Notes under the pieces: generated by a model
Told to the model about the DNA's origin: nothing
What the model saw: the letters and a program-made list of their open reading frames with translations, nothing else
Databases searched by the model: none
Shown: piece by piece, positions 5,711 to 7,277 of the stretch
Numbering within the stretch: the stretch's first letter is position 1
How the letters are laid out: each line of letters starts with the position of its first letter
Made by a program: the position numbers and the translations under genes
Source of the DNA: Candidatus Caccocola faecipullorum
GTDB lineage: Bacteria > Synergistota > Synergistia > Synergistales > Synergistaceae
Assembly (NCBI GenBank): GCA_018716365.1
Contig: DVKA01000251.1
Coordinates: forward strand, 1-7,277
Direction: 5' to 3'
Length of the DNA: 7,277 nt

Positions 5711-5839
5711 TTTATCTCTCCCCGTTTCGTTCGCGCGCCGGACGGCTCCGGCGCGGCCCGCCGCAAAATTGCGGCGCGCGTATAGAGCGCGCGGCGCGGC
5801 GGCGTTTTCAGGAAATGTTAAGAAACTGTGAAATTATCG

Positions 5840-5902
5840 TAAAAGAAAAGTTTCAGCCATGCTGTGCCCGCGCGTCCCTAGCGGGAAGCAGCGGCGCATG
5901 GC
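5840..5902 (-). terminator. Terminator-like hairpin after the His-rich leader peptide (candidate attenuator)
   Basis: On the minus strand the outer stem GCCATGC/GCATGGC (5902-5896 with 5862-5856) encloses the stem CCCGC/GCGGG (5885-5881 with 5871-5867). A T-rich tail, TTTTCTTTT (5849-5841), follows six bases later. The tail is a little far from the stem, so strength is uncertain. The leader peptide's stop codon lies in the inner loop, as expected if translation controls folding. Confidence 0.4.
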
Positions 5903-5997
5903 CCGCAATGTCGCGGCGTGTGATGATGGCGGGAAACGTGGAGCCGGCGCTCCTCCGTGAATTTTGCAGAAGCCGAAATTTTGTACAGCGTCTTCAT
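5878..5997 (-). CDS. Candidate His-rich leader peptide (39 residues)
   Basis: The peptide begins MKTLYKISASAKF and ends VSRHHHTPRHCGPCAAASR. Residues 20-30 contain five histidines, including three in a row, and C31 and C34 follow. GAGGAGG lies 10 nt before the ATG. The ORF ends inside a hairpin followed by a T-rich stretch, and a HisF-like gene lies 379 nt further down the same strand. This is the layout of a histidine leader peptide with attenuator, but no histidine biosynthesis gene in the strict sense is present and the distance is long. A competing ATG at 6007, in another frame, touches the GAGGAGG and is less likely. The H and C cluster could instead bind a metal. Confidence 0.4.
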   Translation of the reverse strand: MKTLYKISASAKFTEERRLHVSRHHHTPRHCGPCAAASR

Positions 5998-6045
5998 TTT
6001 CGTCCATCCTCCTCAATCGCTGCTTTGCCCTGTTAAAGTGCTAGC

Positions 6046-6074
6046 TTGATGATTTTCATCACGGGCCTTATAAT
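6046..6074 (+). promoter_or_regulatory. Sigma-70 promoter of the HAD gene
   Basis: TTGATG (6046-6051), a 17-bp spacer and TATAAT (6069-6074) form a near-consensus promoter. The start near 6081 leaves a leader of about 40 nt with GGAGG 8 nt before the ATG. Confidence 0.75.
6047..6061. promoter_or_regulatory. Perfect dyad over the HAD -35 box, candidate operator
   Basis: TGATGA-TTT-TCATCA is a perfect inverted repeat that covers most of the -35 box and the start of the spacer. A protein bound here would block the HAD promoter. It lies just downstream of the divergent minus-strand start, so it could affect both directions. Confidence 0.5.
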
Positions 6075-6098
6075 ATCACGGGTTTGTCATTTTTGCAA
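6070..6098 (-). promoter_or_regulatory. Divergent promoter toward the leader peptide and HisF-like gene
   Basis: On the minus strand TTGCAA (6098-6093), a 17-bp spacer and TATTAT (6075-6070) fit a moderate sigma-70 promoter. Its -10 box overlaps the plus-strand TATAAT by five bases, so the two promoters should compete. The start near 6063 would give a HisF-like message with a leader of about 565 nt. Confidence 0.45.
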
Positions 6099-6119
6099 AC
6101 GACGACGGAGGAATAAACT

Positions 6120-6911
6120 ATGAAAGACGAATTCAAGGCCGACGCGCTGATCTTCGACATCGACGGGGTGCTTCTCGACGTGACGAAGTCTTTCCCCGAG
6201 GTCATAAGGCTCTGCATCGTGAACGGCTGGGAGAAATTCTGCGGCGGCGCGGCGGACTGCGCGGGCTACGGCCCGGAGCACGAGTGGGTGATGAAACGTC
6301 ACGGCAGTTTCAACGACGACTACGACCTCGCGTGGACGCTGCTCTCGATGGCCGCGGCAAGCGGCGAAAAATTACTTTCGCGCGCACTGCCGTCGCCGGA
6401 GCGGCTTACGGAGGAGCTCGCTGACTTCCGCGCGCCGCTCGCCGGATGGGTGCTCGGCAAATACGGCGGCCTCGTGCCGCGCAGCGAGAGCCGCGCGATG
6501 TGCGCGGAGCTCTACGGCGACCCTGAGCGCGGCCTCTACAAGCTGGAGAAGCCCGCGCTGTCGCGCCGCTGGGACGAGCTCGGCCTGCCCGTTGCAATAT
6601 ATTCGGGACGCAACGCCTACGAGTGGGAGCTGGCGAAGAAGAGCCTCGGCTGGGAGGACTTCCCCGACGAACTCATAATCCACAGCGACCACGGCATAGA
6701 TAAGCCGTCGCCCGAGGGGCTCGAAATCCTCTGCGGACGCATGGGCGCGTCCTCGCCGGTCTTTTTCGGCGACACTGCGAGCGACATGAAGGCTCAGGCC
6801 GCCTTCGGACGCGGGCGCTTCGCCGCGATAGGCCGCCTGCTGCCGGAGGCGGAGTTCCGGTTTGAGACGACAGAAGAGGCCGTAGCCGCCTTCGCGCCGA
6901 AGCGCGCATAG
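6120..6911 (+). CDS. HAD-superfamily hydrolase, subfamily IA, TIGR01548-like
   Basis: This 263-residue protein has all four HAD phosphatase motifs: IFDIDGVLLDV at 11-21 (nucleophile D13, acid D15), IYSGR at 160-164 (S162), DKPSP at 194-198 (K195) and FFGDTASDM at 215-223 (D218, D222). A cap of about 135 residues sits between motifs I and II, so it is subfamily I. The DGVLLDVTKSF start and GSFNDDYDLAWTLL at 62-75 resemble the TIGR01548 group, whose substrate is unknown; the group call is from memory. It should hydrolyse a small phosphoester in the cytosol with Mg. GGAGG is 8 nt from the ATG. The gene has its own promoter that overlaps the one facing the HisF-like gene, which suggests a joint pathway, perhaps on a phosphoribosyl or histidine-related compound. 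No clear terminator follows: a CGCGG/CCGCG stem after the stop lacks a T run. Confidence 0.9.
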   Translation: MKDEFKADALIFDIDGVLLDVTKSFPEVIRLCIVNGWEKFCGGAADCAGYGPEHEWVMKRHGSFNDDYDLAWTLLSMAAASGEKLLSRALPSPERLTEELADFRAPLAGWVLGKYGGLVPRSESRAMCAELYGDPERGLYKLEKPALSRRWDELGLPVAIYSGRNAYEWELAKKSLGWEDFPDELIIHSDHGIDKPSPEGLEILCGRMGASSPVFFGDTASDMKAQAAFGRGRFAAIGRLLPEAEFRFETTEEAVAAFAPKRA

Positions 6912-6954
6912 AAACGCGGCCACCGCGCAAAATACGCATTCAGGCGCCGCATAC

Positions 6955-6983
6955 TTGACAACTGGAATTTTTGTAACTAAAAT
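6955..6983 (+). promoter_or_regulatory. Near-consensus sigma-70 promoter
   Basis: TTGACA (6955-6960) is perfect, the spacer is 17 bp, and TAAAAT (6978-6983) differs from consensus at one position. It is the strongest promoter in the window. The start should be near 6990, about 278 nt before the ATG of the next gene. Confidence 0.85.
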
Positions 6984-7037
6984 TTTCCGCGTTTGATTAC
7001 GCCGCGTCGTTAGCGGCAAGGAAGGGGAGGCACGGAC

Positions 7038-7136
7038 ATGACAGAAATGCATAAAAGGCTTGACGATATTCATGTCACGCGGTTCTCCTTTACCGGCGCG
7101 GGTCCTCTTCACGGGATCTGCGCGAAATCGGCTTGA
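7038..7136 (+). CDS. Short ORF in the leader (32 residues)
   Basis: The peptide begins MTEMHKRLDDIHVTRF and ends HGICAKSA. GGGGAGG lies 7 nt before the ATG, an excellent ribosome site, and the strong promoter is 55 nt upstream. It ends 48 nt before an intrinsic terminator. No residue is enriched enough to name an amino acid for attenuation. It could be a leader peptide, a small protein, or chance inside a regulatory RNA. I recognise no family. Confidence 0.4.
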   Translation: MTEMHKRLDDIHVTRFSFTGAGPLHGICAKSA

Positions 7137-7184
7137 TTCTGAACACAGCACCTTCGGAATCGCACTTCGCGTATTTGTCGTAGA

Positions 7185-7227
7185 AGCAGGGCTCGCAGTT
7201 TGATGCGGGGCCTGCTTTTTTATTTTT
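7185..7227 (+). terminator. Strong intrinsic terminator in the leader
   Basis: AGCAGG/CCTGCT (7185-7190 with 7211-7216) and CTCGCA/TGCGGG (7192-7197 with 7204-7209) stack on a single G-G mismatch and close a GTTTGA loop. TTTTTTATTTTT follows. It ends 40 nt before the ATG of the next gene, so it is either an attenuator or the end of a separate transcript of about 240 nt. Confidence 0.85.
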
Positions 7228-7267
7228 AGAACTTCAGCAAAATATTTACGGAAGGAATTGAGAGAAC

Positions 7268-7277
7268 ATGGAGAAAC
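7268..7277 (+). CDS. Start of an unknown gene, cut by window edge
   Basis: Only ATG GAG AAA C is visible (Met-Glu-Lys). GGAAGG lies 12 nt upstream and GAGAG is closer, so the ribosome site is plausible but not clear. It would be the gene governed by the promoter at 6955 and the terminator at 7185. Its nature cannot be read from here. Confidence 0.45.

Noticed and set aside
5474..5785. 103-codon plus-strand ORF over the start of the HisF-like gene
   Set aside because: It covers the start and leader of a minus-strand gene, has no ribosome site and is Arg/Ala-rich with no motif.
5834..6016. 60-codon minus-strand ORF (MDENEDAVQNFGF) in the spacer
   Set aside because: Its ATG touches the GAGGAGG with no spacing, while the ATG ten bases on in another frame is well placed. 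It stays possible if the His-rich ORF is wrong.
5815..6036. 73-codon plus-strand ORF in the HisF/HAD spacer
   Set aside because: No plausible ribosome site or promoter in that direction, and it runs against the leader-peptide candidate, which has a better start.
6372..7151. 259-codon minus-strand ORF opposite the HAD gene
   Set aside because: The HAD motifs on the plus strand are unambiguous; this frame has no motif and crosses the strong plus-strand promoter.
1..7277. CRISPR arrays, tRNA or rRNA genes, insertion sequences
   Set aside because: I looked for regular repeats with spacers, cloverleaf and rRNA signatures, transposase motifs and terminal repeats, and saw none.

Overview
This is a GC-rich bacterial window with tight gene packing, short overlaps and many GCG/CGC codons mixed with ATA (Ile). 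The gene set (FMN transferase, NusG domain II protein and Gx-type membrane protein, DUF3795, a stand-alone B3/4 domain) fits an anaerobe of the Synergistota or Clostridia type. The taxon is an inference from style; no rRNA or marker gene is present.

Left block (1-3024, minus strand). Five genes run leftwards as one probable operon: apbE-like FMN transferase, NusG domain II protein, Gx transporter/heptaprenyl diphosphate synthase component I-like protein, a free-standing B3/4 domain protein, and a DUF3795 cysteine-rich protein cut by the window edge. Three junctions overlap (4, 1 and 1 nt) and one has a 7-nt gap. A TATAAT box lies 37 nt before apbE. The first three genes look like a flavinylation/membrane redox module; the last two are of unknown role.

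Middle (3059-4680). A long inverted repeat separates apbE from a small unrecognised 89-codon gene (minus) that carries an internal duplication. A LysR-type regulator is transcribed divergently from it. The space between them holds a good minus-strand promoter, an 18-bp perfect palindrome over its -35 box, and a T-N11-A dyad typical of LysR sites. lysR ends at a two-tier hairpin terminator.

Right block (4698-6911). A HisF-like TIM barrel (minus) lacks both cyclase catalytic aspartates. A 621-bp control region separates it from a divergent HAD phosphatase (plus) that resembles the TIGR01548 group. The region holds overlapping divergent promoters, a dyad over the HAD -35 box and, on the HisF side, a candidate His-rich leader peptide followed by a terminator-like hairpin. 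The shared control region suggests the two proteins work in one pathway, possibly phosphoribosyl or histidine-related, but the sequence does not give the reaction.

Right edge (6912-7277). A near-consensus promoter (TTGACA, 17 bp, TAAAAT) opens a roughly 240-nt transcript with a short ORF and a strong intrinsic terminator. An ATG follows 40 nt later and starts a gene that leaves the window. This looks like an attenuated leader or a small RNA gene.
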